Both the position numbers and the translations under genes were made by a program. Source: Coptis chinensis (Eukaryota; Streptophyta; Magnoliopsida; Ranunculales; Ranunculaceae). From it: a stretch of DNA of 64,000 bases. The notes below the pieces were generated by a model that was given only the letters and a program-made list of their open reading frames with translations, ran no database searches and was not told the DNA's origin. The stretch spans positions 186,001 through 250,000 of the forward strand of contig CM027382.1 in assembly GCA_015680905.1 (NCBI GenBank). Direction: 5' to 3'. Below, one piece after another: positions 23,120 to 34,787 of the stretch (the stretch's first letter is position 1; every line of letters begins with the position of its first letter).

Positions 23120-23757
23120 TAATTCTTTGTTAAATAAATCTATTTAAATTTCAAGTTTGTGGCATTGTTGTTTGACCATGATATGCTACGATGTTATAGG
23201 TGTAGGATATTTTTTTATTTTTCCACTCTTCCTCATGTATTTATGGTGTTTTGTCTTAGATCTCTCTGTAGGTGAGGATCTCCCTCACAACACTCCTATG
23301 TTTTTACTTCACTTTGTATTTATGTTATTTTTATCAATCAAATTCAATTAAAAAAAAGTTTGTGGAGAGACTATTCAAGTAAGAATAAAGAAAATGTTAG
23401 GATCAATTTTGACAATAATTGTTATCTTCTAAATTTTTTGTTATAAAAAAAAAATGTTTGTGGGGGAGACTATTCAAGAAAGAAAAAATAAAATGATATG
23501 ATCAATTTTTACAATAATTGTTATCTTCTAAATTTTTTGTTATAAAAAAAATGTTTGTGGGGGAGACTATTCAAGAAAGAAAAAAAGAAAGTGTTATGAT
23601 CAATTTTTACAATAATTGTTATCTTCTAATTTTTTGTTAAATAAAGTGTTTGCATTCATATGAAATAACATAAACAAATCATATCGATCTATAAGATGTA
23701 ACAATTTTATTGGAACTTTGCTTAGGGCCCCCGATTGCCTTGAGCCACCCCTACTGA
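22990..23757 (-). mobile_element. hAT-like element of the GGGGTGGCTCA family, inverted
   Basis: On the minus strand it begins TAGGGGTGGCTCA then GGCAATCGGGGGCCCTAAGC, the same head as the element at 55987-57394, followed by shared blocks around CAATAAAATTGTTACATC and TCTTTCTTGAATAGTC. Inside are about three tandem units near 23390-23640 (TGTTTGTGGGGGAGACTATT recurring) and a CT microsatellite at about 23084-23115. Non-coding. Confidence 0.65.
23084..23115. repeat. (CT)n microsatellite
   Basis: A run of about 16 CT dinucleotides, within the hAT-like element. Confidence 0.9.
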
Positions 23758-23993
23758 TGGGTATATCGGTAACACCTCCTAGAGCTACTTTCTTCCATTC
23801 AAAGCCTTTAGTAGAAATCCCAAGTTTTTTTTCTCCACTCATGTATTCAAAGTTTCAAACAATTCCAACTTCTTGAACATATTGTAATGTACTATGCTTT
23901 TCATTCCATCTCTACTACCATTCTTCGTTTAAGTTTGTGAGTAGTAGTCATTGTTCTTCAGTATCTAGCATGCATTGGTTATTGCCCATAATG

Positions 23994-24313
23994 AAAGAAA
24001 AACCTTGTTCTTATTAGCTTTATATATAGATAGCTTTGGTGTTCTTTTGCTTGAAATGCTGACGGGTCGGAAAGCATTCAACAACACAAGGTATGCTGAA
24101 GATATGCACCTTGTAAGGTGGGCACGGGATTTTGAGGGGGATATGCCCTTAGATATCCTAATGGATGGTAGATTGTCTGCCTATGATCAATATTTGGCAA
24201 GATATATGTTAGATCTTGCTTTCGATTGTATTTCCAAAGACAAGAGGGAACTACATAATGGAATGCGGTCTTTAGTAGAAAGACTAGAGCACGCAGATGA
24301 CAGAGAAGTGTAG
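23994..24313 (+). pseudogene. Orphan C-lobe copy of the pseudokinase gene
   Basis: The last-exon sequence of the 17003-20520 gene is repeated ([17 protein letters not shown] and QYLAR retained, roughly 85-90% identical by eye) and ends in TAG at 24311-24313. Upstream (about 23730-23960) is sequence resembling the promoter and 5' region of that gene, and all middle exons are missing, so this is an internally deleted duplicate. Its 3' flank at 24314-24450 probably shows the original 3' UTR that was replaced in the full gene by the coiled-coil block. Confidence 0.75.
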
Positions 24314-24672
24314 ACGGCTATGGATTGTATGTGGTACATTGGTATGTGTGTGTTTTTTGGTTCTTGACTATAGAATTTGATATGTTTCCTCTGTATGTAT
24401 GCTCTTATTATGCTTGGTAAAAAAGAATATCTCGGTTTAATTGATTCAAACCAAAGACTGTAACTCTCTTGTTTTCATTGGGTTACGTTATAAGAAGGTT
24501 TTTCGAAACAAATCTCTTGATTTATAAATTGATTGATGTAAGAGGATGTATTAAAAGGAAAAATGACGGAAGAAAAGAGGAGAAAAAGTATGTTAATTAC
24601 TTCATACTTGATTTGGGTCAAGTGATTATATAATTTTAGTGTTTCTTGATCATTCTAGACTAAAACACTAAA

Positions 24673-25672
24673 AGGGGCAATGGACTATTCAAAAAGTGTA
24701 CTATGGAATAATGTACCATTTTATGCAATGTACTATTTGAATTTGACCAATTGATACAAAGACTCTAATTCAGGCCAAATTAGAGTGATAATGTGTGAGG
24801 TGAAGTGTGACTTGGAATAAAATGTGGAGCTTTATTATTTTTCTGCCGTGGAAACAACATAGCAAGCTTTATTACACATAATTTAATTAAAGCCACGAGT
24901 TTGTTTTCCCCCATTTTCTCATCACGTGAGATCATTTCCCTCCCCATTTCCTCTCTCTATAAAATGTATTATCAAGAACAAAAAAAACACATAAACCCTA
25001 AATTGTAAAAAACCCTAAACTATCTTTAGATTGATATAAAATGTGTAATAAAGTTTGTTGTGTTGTTTCCACGACAAAAAATAATAAGGCTCCATATTTG
25101 ATTCCACGTCACACTTCACCTGACATCTTTTCAAGTGGGAGCAATGTATTCTTTGAGAATATGAAAACAATCAATTTGTTTTAGTGATTTGATAGATATT
25201 TTAGTAATTTGTACACATTAGTACGTAAGCCGAGCAGTGATGATTTACCGCTAAATCACCATAAATCTAAGAAAACTATTATACAAGCTAGATCGAGTTT
25301 AAGATAATTTCATCTGAAAATTACAGATTAATATCCTAAACCACAAAGTGATATCTCAATTTGATAATTTAGTTTCCAAATACTTAAGCACTATAACATA
25401 TTTGGTTTATTTTCATAAAAATATATTTTAGAAATTTTTTATTTTTCAATAAAAATATTTTTTATTCAGGTCCAAAAATTTTAAAAAATGTGAGACATTT
25501 TGTAAAACCTTTTCAACACACAAAATATTTAATAGATCCCATACGTATGTCCGGATCCAAAATCTATTCTATAAATAAAAAGAGGAGAAAAGAGGAGAAA
25601 AATAACTTAATTATTACTTCATACTTTGATTGGGTTGAGTTGGAAACTTAACGTAAAAAGTGTCACATGTGC
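24673..25672 (+). repeat. Long duplicated block D, copy 2
   Basis: Near-identical to 21113-22083. It has an extra short stretch (CTCAACGTTTGGCAAAGAG) near its end that copy 1 lacks, and small AT insertions at about 25400-25490. Non-coding. Confidence 0.8.
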
Positions 25673-28660
25673 TCAACGTTTGGCAAAGAGTTTGCGGCCC
25701 ATAGCCCCATACACTAACTTTTGATTTTAATTTTAGTGCGTCACCTAGTAGCACACACTAACTATTTTTCAGATTAAGCCCATCAGTATCCTATTCTGGG
25801 TGGCCAATTATATATTGTGGACTTAGCTGGTGGCCGCAAAGTTTGGCAAAGATTTGGGGGCCCAAAAAAGTTGCTCAGGGCCAGCCTTGCTTGTTAGAAT
25901 GCCCTAAGAGTCTAAGATTCTAAGACCTAAGTTAAGTCATATCTGCTTGTATCTTATAGTCTTATACAACCTGCTGCAGACATAATATATTGAGAATAGA
26001 AAATGTCATTGTAAGTTGACTTCTTTAAACTGATTAAATGGCATGCTAGCTACTGTTATTTATGTCGCACGTTCTTAATCTTTGACTAGTAGCTAGCTTG
26101 ATAACATACGTGCTTTTAAAGGTGCTAATGCAGTTGTGATTTGATGAATACACAATTCTTGTCAATTTGATCACATTGACTTTTATAGTTCCATCTACAG
26201 GCAAGTTGGTATTTATTCTGTTGGTGCCAACTTTTCCTTAGCTAGCTCGGAAAGCTTGAATTAATGGATGTATTCATGTACTAGCAACTTAGCAAGTGCC
26301 CTTTGACCAAGGCCCAAAATACTGTATGGATATGGACATATCGTCCAAGTGGTCCAACAAATGTATTGGATTCTGATACATATGTATTTTAGTTAAATAA
26401 AAAAATTTGGTAGAAATGATGGTGGTATCTGGTTGTACTGGTGGATATATATCATACGAGTACAGAGGACGTACTCTATCACTATCAGTTAACTCAATAT
26501 ATTGGATAAATATTGCAAACATTTTACGATAAATTTGTACATTATTCGAACTTAGGTAGTTGGCATTTTTTTTTCATTCCGTCAACATTGCTATATTTGC
26601 TGGGTGGATGAGGGTTCAGGACTTCATGGTTTATAACGTTATGTAGGTGACTATCACTATCACCTATTCACCTTAGTGAATACAAATATACAATAAATCA
26701 ATCTCATACATTTCCATGTTATACACTTGGTCGCCCTACACTAATACCTGGACACAATACAAACTCCAATTCAAAGCTGTCGCATAACCAGCCAGTACTA
26801 TCACGCTGTGAATTGCATTTTATTTTTTTCATACTGCAAAGAGTAAACATCAAAGGGAAACGTCATTGAGCATGCATATGATTACTCAAACTAAGACTTA
26901 AACGAGTCTCCTTTCTTCATTTTGACGAGCTTCAATTGTCATAGACTTTTAGTGTCTCACTTCCCCAACTGCTGCCCACCTTCCACCGTGCATTAATATA
27001 TCACTTGACCCCCCCACGTCTCTCCCTCTCGTTCGTTCTCAACTCAAGTTGTTCAAGTTTACCAAGAGGGCATATTATCAGTTGTTTCTTTGATATTCAA
27101 TTCAATGCATATACATAATACTGTTTTTAACGTAATCACTTGGACTCCTCAAGTCCTTATTCATTATATTGACGGTTTAGTTTTGACTTTTTTGTCTTAT
27201 TTAATTGTTGACCACATAATGTTGAGCACAATTATCAATTTATAAAATCATCAATCTCCTTTGTTTGTTGAGTTTGTCTATTCCAAGAATATTTTCATAA
27301 GGACGAGATCCGAGACCGTTGGATATATGATCCAACGGTTCGAAAATCAAAAAGAAAAAGAAAAAGATATTGTTTTTTATTTTCGTGATCCAACGGTCTC
27401 GGAACTCTCATCACTATGAGGATATTCTCTTGATAGCCGGGCCTTGTTTGATATGTTAAGTTTCAGTAAAATTTTGTTTCTTACTTTGTTTACGACTAGG
27501 ACAGTTAGGACTTGACTTCGGAGTTAGGAGTTAGGACCACCGTTCAAAATCTCAAATGGAATGAAATTCCAAAGAGCGGAAAACCAAATTCCACACGATA
27601 TCAAAACAAAAATGACAAGTCTATCTAGATTACTAGATCTTTCAAATACAAATATAATCTGTAAATTCGTAAATATCGTAAAGTTTTCTGTCATGGTAGT
27701 ACAATGAGTTTTCTAGGGGTGAGTGAGGGTATATCTCAATTGCAACAACATTCAACATAATAAATGATCATATTCAGTTCAAGTAATTGGGCTGAGAGCC
27801 CAATTTTCCCAATTATTTTCGTTTTAAGTCCACTTCAATTTTAATTTCGTCTTAAATCTTATGTAAATTGAAATTTTAACATGTAAAATATTATACGTAA
27901 ATTTATATTTTCATATGCAAATTTAAATTATGAAAAGAAAACTATGTAAATTTATATTTTTATATGCAAATTTAAATTTACAAAGAGCTTATAGCGAAAT
28001 TGAAATTGAAAATGTTAAAATGTGACCACAGATTACAAACGAGAAAGCTAACAAATAGAATCCTCCGTGAGGGGCTGAGGCCTTGATGGGGAGGGCACTG
28101 TACCCTGGTTTGTGAAGCCCACCAGTGTTCAAAATTTCAAATTAATAGACTCTAGCTTTTAACCAACAAAAAAAAATATACAAATTGCTCACAACAACGT
28201 AGCTTTTAAAAATATTTGCCCATCTGAATGCATTTAACAGCACCCTGGCCAATTGGTATATGAGTCTTCGTTGGCAAGTAGGCCTATAAAAATAAGAATA
28301 AAAAATAAACGTAAAAAAGTAAAAAAAAAAAAAGAAGAAAGAAAGTATCGTCATTCATTCACTCATTTGCCTCAATCTATCTGATAAATTAAGGATAATT
28401 GATCATGCATGATACTGATCGATGTAGTATTTTGTTAGTTGTTTAAATAATTTGAATAAAAATCGTTATCACAAAATCCATTTTCATCACTTTGATTAAC
28501 TTATACTTCTTATAGTTCAAGAAAGTACTTAGAGATGACGTTTGGCTAAGTTAAAATAAATGAGATTGAAATTAAGTCCATTATCCAAACGACCAAACCA
28601 ATATAAATTAATCCCAAAAGAAAATAAGTGATGACGTTTCTCATTTTATTTTCATAACAG
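25673..28660. other. Intergenic, no gene recognised
   Basis: About 3 kb without a recognisable exon. A GGGGGCCC / GGGCCAGCC motif at 25855-25885 may be an end of the GGGGTGGCTCA-type element. A hairpin is listed separately at 27306-27406. Short frames (for example 26289-26522 and 28142-28354) lack motifs. Confidence 0.4.
27306..27406. repeat. Compound hairpin built on CCGTTGGAT
   Basis: GATCCGAGACCGTTGGAT is followed at once by its near reverse complement ATCCAACGGTT and, about 70 bases later, by ATCCAACGGTCTCGGAAC. Either of two right arms can pair with the left arm. No coding frame is present. It is probably a small MITE. Confidence 0.6.
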
Positions 28661-28902
28661 CTGCGGCCAAATAAAAATGACATCTGCGGGCTGGATACAT
28701 AATTGCGAATTCTTGTCAAGACTCAAGACTAGTAGATTCCATCGTTCTAAATGCCAATCTCTTTCTGTCTTTACACTACACAGTACACACAACAACACAA
28801 GTGATAACCATGTTATAAAACCACACCAAACCTACTCTCACTGCACTCACATTACTACTTCTGTCTTCTGCTACCACACCCAATTTTCCTTCATTCTTTC
28901 CT

Positions 28903-28910
28903 TCTATAAA
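28903..28910 (+). promoter_or_regulatory. Candidate TATA box of the KCS gene
   Basis: TCTATAAA lies about 80 bases before the ATG at 28987, in CT/AC-rich leader-like sequence. A second candidate, GTTATAAAACC, is at about 28811. No transcript data, so the choice is a guess. Confidence 0.4.
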
Positions 28911-28986
28911 CACAAAGTGTAGAGCCACCATTTTTCTTTACCACACGTCCGATCCACACCATTACAACCACCTAATATTATCGGTC

Positions 28987-30429
28987 ATGAAACCTCTTAC
29001 AAACATACAGCTTCTTCAGGCTTCATTTGCAACTCTTTTTACTATCACAATCATTATTCATACCCTCTTATATGGCATTGGTACCCCTTTCACTCACCTT
29101 ATTCACTTCTTATCTCAAAACCTCATAATCTCTCTATCTTGTTCGTGGTGCTTTGTTATTTCTATGTTATATTTTTGGTCAACTCGTCCAAACCCGGTCT
29201 TGCTACTTGACTATGCATGCCATAAGCCTGATTTTGACCGAAAATGTAGCTATGAAGTGTGTCAATATTTTGTGCGTAGAAGCAAACGTTTCAACACAGT
29301 AAGTGAAGAGTTCATGCGTGGAATTTATCTTAAATCTGGCATAGGTGATGAAACTTATGTACCTCCATTTATTTTCGAAAATGATTATGAAGCTAAGTTA
29401 AAGTCAGCCTTTGATGAAGCTGAAGACGGCATGTTTTCAGCTGTGGATTCACTTTTATACAAAACACAAGTAGACCCACAGTCAATAGACATACTTATTG
29501 TGACTTGTGGCAGTTTTTCACCAGCTCCTTCACTTTCATCGCTATTGGTGAACCATTACAATCTCAGGTCAGACATAAAAACGTTCAATTTGAGTGGTAT
29601 GGGATGCAGTTCAGGTGCTGTGTCTATTGATTTAGCTGCTAATATACTCCGAAGCAGTACTAAAAAGCAGTACGCCCTTGTCGTAATTACGGAAAATATT
29701 AGTTTGAACTGGTATTTTGGTGATGACCGGTCAATGCTCGTTACAAATTGTATTTTTCGTGTCGGGTGTGCTGCCGCGATGGTCACAAACGATTCGAATC
29801 GTCGGAAAGATGCTAAGATGGAACTAGTCAAGTCATTAAGGACTCATCATGGTGCCAATGATAGTGCTTATAATGCTGCAGTGCAAAAAGAGGACGAAAA
29901 GGGCACTATTGGGGTCTCACTCACAAAGGATTTAATTAGAGTTGCTGGCCTTTATTTAAAGGATCACGTTACTGTTTTTGCACCCCGAGTTCTTCCACTG
30001 AGTCAACTCATCTCATTTGCTTACTCGGTCCTATTGTCCGGTCCGTCTCGTGGTGACACGAAACCTATTGTGCCGGATTTTACTACTGTGTTTGATCACA
30101 TGTGTATACACACCGGTGGGAAAGCTGTGATTGATCAAGTGGCAAGAGTGATGCGTCTCAATGACGACGTGACTGAGCCGGCTCGGATGTGTTTGCACCG
30201 ATTTGGGAATACTTCTAGTAGTCTTGTGTTTTATGAGTTGGCTTATTTTGAAGCTAAAGGGAGAATTAAAAAAGGTGATAAAACTTGGGTGCTGGCGTTT
30301 GGTACTGGGTTTAAAGTGTGTAGCTTGGTCTTTAAGTCGCTTCGAGATTCGTGCAAGGAGCCTGATAATCCTTGGAATGATTGTATCCATAGGTATCCGG
30401 TGAAAGCTGAACAAAACAAAAGAGTTTGA
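28987..30429 (+). CDS. 3-ketoacyl-CoA synthase (FAE1-type), intronless
   Basis: A 480-residue open frame with the domain order of plant very-long-chain fatty acid condensing enzymes: two hydrophobic N-terminal segments (about residues 10-35 and 45-65) for the ER membrane, then the FAE1/CUT1-RppA condensing domain and the ACP-synthase-III C-terminal domain. The catalytic Cys207 is in GMGCSSG, His375 in IHTGGKA and Asn408 in HRFGNTSS; DYACHKP and THHGA are also family motifs. It condenses acyl-CoA with malonyl-CoA in the first step of VLCFA elongation for waxes, suberin or sphingolipids. The wording suggests the KCS12/KCS19-like branch, but the subclass is inferred from memory. The gene is fully open and all triad residues are present, so it should be active. 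Confidence 0.93.
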   Translation: MKPLTNIQLLQASFATLFTITIIIHTLLYGIGTPFTHLIHFLSQNLIISLSCSWCFVISMLYFWSTRPNPVLLLDYACHKPDFDRKCSYEVCQYFVRRSKRFNTVSEEFMRGIYLKSGIGDETYVPPFIFENDYEAKLKSAFDEAEDGMFSAVDSLLYKTQVDPQSIDILIVTCGSFSPAPSLSSLLVNHYNLRSDIKTFNLSGMGCSSGAVSIDLAANILRSSTKKQYALVVITENISLNWYFGDDRSMLVTNCIFRVGCAAAMVTNDSNRRKDAKMELVKSLRTHHGANDSAYNAAVQKEDEKGTIGVSLTKDLIRVAGLYLKDHVTVFAPRVLPLSQLISFAYSVLLSGPSRGDTKPIVPDFTTVFDHMCIHTGGKAVIDQVARVMRLNDDVTEPARMCLHRFGNTSSSLVFYELAYFEAKGRIKKGDKTWVLAFGTGFKVCSLVFKSLRDSCKEPDNPWNDCIHRYPVKAEQNKRV

Positions 30430-30654
30430 AGAAAAAGAAAAAGGAAAAGCAGTACAGAAAATGAAAACAATAAAAGAAGGATTGAACAAGCTATTTTCTT
30501 TTGTTCTTAATTTTTTTTTTTGTCAGTAAAGTTCTGTTCTTGATTTAATTTTGTGTGTGATTATATTGTTGATATTTCTTCATTGATGGAACAACTCAAA
30601 GAAGACAAATTGATTTTTTTTGGTTAAAATGTAATTGAATGGTGGTTATTGCAA

Positions 30655-31030
30655 GGCCCAAAATATCGCCGATATATCCGATATATCTCGGTAAATTGGT
30701 ACACCGATCGATATCGATATTTTCGATATATATCCACCGAATATTGAACCCTTTTTTTCCGATATATATCAGAATTTCCAATATGAAACTTTATATAATC
30801 GATATAATCGATATTTCCGATATAATTGATATATCGGTTGATTTTTTGACCATTTTTTAATATAAATCCGATATTTCCGATATGTTTCCGATATTTCCGA
30901 TATTATATTTCCAATATATCCGATATTTTAAATAGTTTGAACTGGTTACCAAAAAAATGGATATATCCGATATATATCGGTTTTTGAGTACACCGATATA
31001 TGAACCGATATTGTACATTTAAAATTTCCG
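30655..31030. repeat. CGATATAT-rich repeat 3' of the KCS gene
   Basis: Bounded by GGCCCAAAATATCG on the left and a CCGATATTGTAC-type stretch on the right, and filled with CCGATATATC words. Same flavour as 1979-2414 and 19370-19690. Short frames on both strands are low complexity. Confidence 0.65.
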
Positions 31031-31194
31031 ACTGTGCAAGACCATATATGATTGTATGTATATTTGAATTGAATTATAATCTCAAACTCCTATAGCACTG
31101 CCATTTTGCATTTGTCGCACCATACAACATATGAACATACCGTTTTTTTACTATTTTGACATCATCCACCGTATGCAATTATGCATAACATATT

Positions 31195-31570
31195 CTAAAG
31201 GTCACTCATATCAAACTCAAAATTGTTAGGTCATTTATAAGTTTTGGATTAAGCTAATTTTTTGTTGATATGATTTTCTAACTATTCAAACTATTCTCAC
31301 AAATAATTAAAAAAATAAAAAATTTTTAAAATTTTCAAATATAGTATAAAAAATTGTGAAAAATGAACGGTCTACAATTAGTCAAATTTTATAAATTGTT
31401 AATTACATTTGGCAAATTTGATTTTTTTTTTATTATTTGTGACAAAGTTTATAATAGTTAGGAGATCATATTTACAAAAAATTAGCCTAACCCAAAACTT
31501 ATAAATGTACTAACGATTTTGAGTTTGTTTAAGTGTTAAGATAAAATATGTTCCTAAAACTTCTCCCATT
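31195..31570. mobile_element. Fold-back MITE, relative of 4452-4843
   Basis: AAACTCAAAATTGTTAGG, TTATAAGTTTTGG and GCTAATTTTTTGT on the left reappear in reverse complement on the right as AAAAATTAGCC, CCAAAACTTATAA and CTAACGATTTTGAGTTTG. The outermost GGAGGGGTTCT-like ends are degraded (right side AAAACTTCTCCCA). Confidence 0.7.
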
Positions 31571-31721
31571 TAAGATATGCACAGTCAAGAGAAAATGGTT
31601 GTGGAGAGAAGAAAAAGGAAAAAATAACTATATATAACTATATATATTCCATATTGAAATGTGTCATTGAAAAAAAAATTGTTTTTATCCACATGCTTCA
31701 TAAATGTTTTGTTTTTTGCTT

Positions 31722-32380
31722 GGATTAAGGATAAAAGTCACCCCTGAACTTGTCATTGATTGTCATTTACACCCCCAAACTTTTTTTTAAGCAAAAAAAA
31801 ATCCTGAAGTTGCAAGTACCAAGCACAACAGTTAGTTTCATAGATAGCATTAGATATATATGATGTCATTTTATTATTTACCTTGTAATTTATTTTCAAT
31901 GTGGCAAGAAATAAATGGATGATGTGGAAATCAATCAGTGAGTCAACTCCAACGATCACTTGTAATTTTATAAAATTGATCATTTTCTTCAGCAATTCCA
32001 ACGGTCATAGTCATAAGAAAAAAACTCTAACTACCAAATTGTTTGATTTATATTAAATTCTACGAATAATTCAGGTATGTAATAGGTATTGTTATTAATT
32101 TTTCATTCATTGTTTGCAAATTCTAATCAATTTCTTTTTGGAATCAATTTCTTTTTTGGTATAAATGTCACTTGCATTACATCAGTGAATTATAAGGTAA
32201 ATAAAATAATCGATGATATCATGTAAAAAAGAAAATGATATTATATATATCTAACACCATTTATGAAACTAACTGTTGTATTTGGTACTTACAACTTTAA
32301 GGTTTTTTTCGCTTGAAAAAAAATTTAGGAGTGCAAGTGACAATCGGGTCAAGTTCAGAGGTGACTTTTGTCCTTAACCC
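31722..32380. mobile_element. Fold-back MITE with 8-bp target-site duplication
   Basis: GGATTAAGGATAAAAGTCAC at the left end pairs with GTGACTTTTGTCCTTAACCC at the right, and complementarity continues through the CTGAACTTG, AGTTGCAAGTACC and ACAGTTAGTTTCAT segments, giving arms of about 140 bases. TTTTGCTT flanks both ends (31714-31721 and 32381-32388), an 8-base duplication that fits the hAT superfamily. The middle is non-coding. Confidence 0.88.
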
Positions 32381-32388
32381 TTTTGCTT

Positions 32389-33959
32389 TCAACCAATTGT
32401 CTATCCTTGCGGAAACACTTTCTTAAAGTCAATCCAATGGCACGTACAAGGGCCACCTACAGCATGGTCAATGAGTTCGGTTCATCAAAAGATTTCATGT
32501 GTATCCTCAAGAACCATGCAAATATTCATCATCACTCATCTCACATATTTTCATTCTGTTATAACTTATTATAACCAACCAAATGACCAATTGTAATAAT
32601 CAAATAGTTCAAGTTGGGACCAAAGGACCAATAGAGAATTTAAATGACCAAATGACAGAATGTAGTTGCATGTAGGTCCATAGTATCAAGTGGCCACTCA
32701 AAGCCACAACTGGATGGTGTTCTTCTCTTTTGCTAATTATTGCATTCTATTTGAATTTGCTTCTCAGTTCTCACGCTGACACAGGCACACAGCTAGCTGG
32801 TGACTTCTCGAAGAATTTTAATGTAGCATTTATGTTGCTTGCGGTTGTCAATTGAAAAGTCTGTAACTCTGTAAATGATATTTATGCTTTTCTGCATCAT
32901 GCAAGATCTAAATAATCCAATATAACGCACTCGTACTATATATGTTGGTAATCAGCTGTATGATCTGAGAAGTGACAAGGATATAAAATCTAGAATATTG
33001 ATCAGGAGGTGCGCTTCTTTATGTGTTTGTGTATGGGGTTGTGAGCTAAAATCTGAGATCTAAGATAGATTTGAAGTCAGCATTTACCAACGTACTTAGT
33101 GATTGAGTACAACGTTAGATGACTTGAAACGCGTAGATTACACGATAGTTTAAGATCATCATGATCCACATTCCTCTATATTATAGATGCATTTGAGATT
33201 TCTAGCAAATGATGGAATATTGGAGCTAGATTATATTGGTTTTTGTAAAGGTAATGTATATATAAATTAATTGCGCTTCATCAACAACAAAATGTCGACT
33301 GCCCCAATCAGTTTGTATTAATAAGGAGACCGGTTCATGTGTGGTGGAGGCTGCATGCCAAACTTGTGCATCCTATTTGGGATATGAACGAACATGCTTT
33401 CTTGTTTGGCGACCTCCACTTTCCACAATTCCAATTAACTCGGTAGACCCTCTTTTAATAAATGAAAAGCAAATTAATTATACAATCCTTTCAATGAGTT
33501 AGGCAATTGAGTTGCTGATTCTGCCATTCACATTGAGTTAGTAATGATTCCACATTTCCACATAATTAAATAAATATGGCTACCTTCCATCTCCATTAAT
33601 TGTGCATGTCCATATCATAGCCAGGTTTCGGAATTGTGTAGAAAACTAGAAATAGGCACTTGTATGTCTCAATCGAGTAACCTTCATTCCAAGTTTCCAA
33701 CACTAGTGACACTAGTGACATACTTATTACACTTATTCAGGTTTAATGGAATTAATTGTGAATGCCTAAACACATCTCTATCTCTTACTTATGTCAATGT
33801 GGTATTCAGTCTTTCATTCCCAATAGCGATTTAGCGACATACTTAAATTTCCATTACGATCTCTTCTCTAGTCCTAAAATTAGCCCATACTTAAATTTGA
33901 AAGCATCCCAAATGTAGTTTTCAATTGATGAGCATTTGGACTAGAGATAAGGTGGTGCT
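32389..33959. other. Intergenic, no gene recognised
   Basis: AT-rich sequence. Short frames at 32368-32574 and 33634-33834 show no motif. A small CACTAGTGA duplication is visible near 33702-33718. Confidence 0.4.
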
Positions 33960-34385
33960 AGTGCTATCAATGGATCGGTTTGGATCGGGTTATGAAAAAT
34001 CCGAATTAAAACCGATAAGAAATTTTGGAACCTGAAACCGAACCGAATCGATAAGAAATATTGAAAATCCGAAACCGAACCGAACCGATAAGAAATATTG
34101 CAAACCGAATCCGAACCGAAAACTATAAAATCAATTAAATCTTAAATTAAACAATTAATTTCAACCACACAATTGATAAACATATACAAAATTAATCATA
34201 CATATTATTAAAATGTCATCTTATCGGGTCGGGTTCATATCGGTTTGGTAGAGGGCAAACCCGAAACCAAACCAATATCTTATCGGTTTGGTTCGATAGA
34301 AAATAAATCAAATTATCAAAACCCCGTTTTTTATCGGTTTGGTTTGGATCGGTTATCGGGTTATCGAAATCAATTGACAGCCCTA
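33960..34385. mobile_element. hAT-like MITE with TAGGGCTGTCAAT-type termini
   Basis: The left end TAGTGCTATCAATGG and right end CAATTGACAGCCCTA are inverted, and the interior has paired GGTTTGGATCGGGTTAT and CCGAACCGA words. No clean 8-base duplication could be aligned. Related to 22106-22540. Confidence 0.65.
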
Positions 34386-34787
34386 GCTGCTACGATGGGT
34401 AGACCGACGAACAAAAGCAAGTCTTCATGGACAAGGTGGAGGCGGTTGGGTCTACTCAAAATGGCGCATCGGTGAGACTCTTCGGGGTTGATGAGTCTTT
34501 GGGCAATGTTCAATGTAACCCGTGTGGGTCTGTGTTAACCCTCTAAAAGAATTACTGATCTCATTTAAAAACAGGCTTGCCAATAAAAAAAAAAAAAAAA
34601 AAAAAATATGTTGCCAAATCCTAAAGCCCAAGCCCAAGCCCATTAAAGTTTCCAATAAGAGCTATCTTGAATTGGGCCTAGTTTTGGGCTTTAAGTGAAG
34701 GTGTGTGTGTTTTAACGATAAAAACAGAAACCAGAAAAAAAAACAAGTGTCGTCTGAAAAACAGTTCTCATGTTGGCAAGATAAGAT

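Noticed and set aside
30031..30489. 152-codon minus-strand frame under the KCS gene
   Set aside because: Antisense shadow of a strongly conserved coding region; Ser/Phe-rich composition without motifs.
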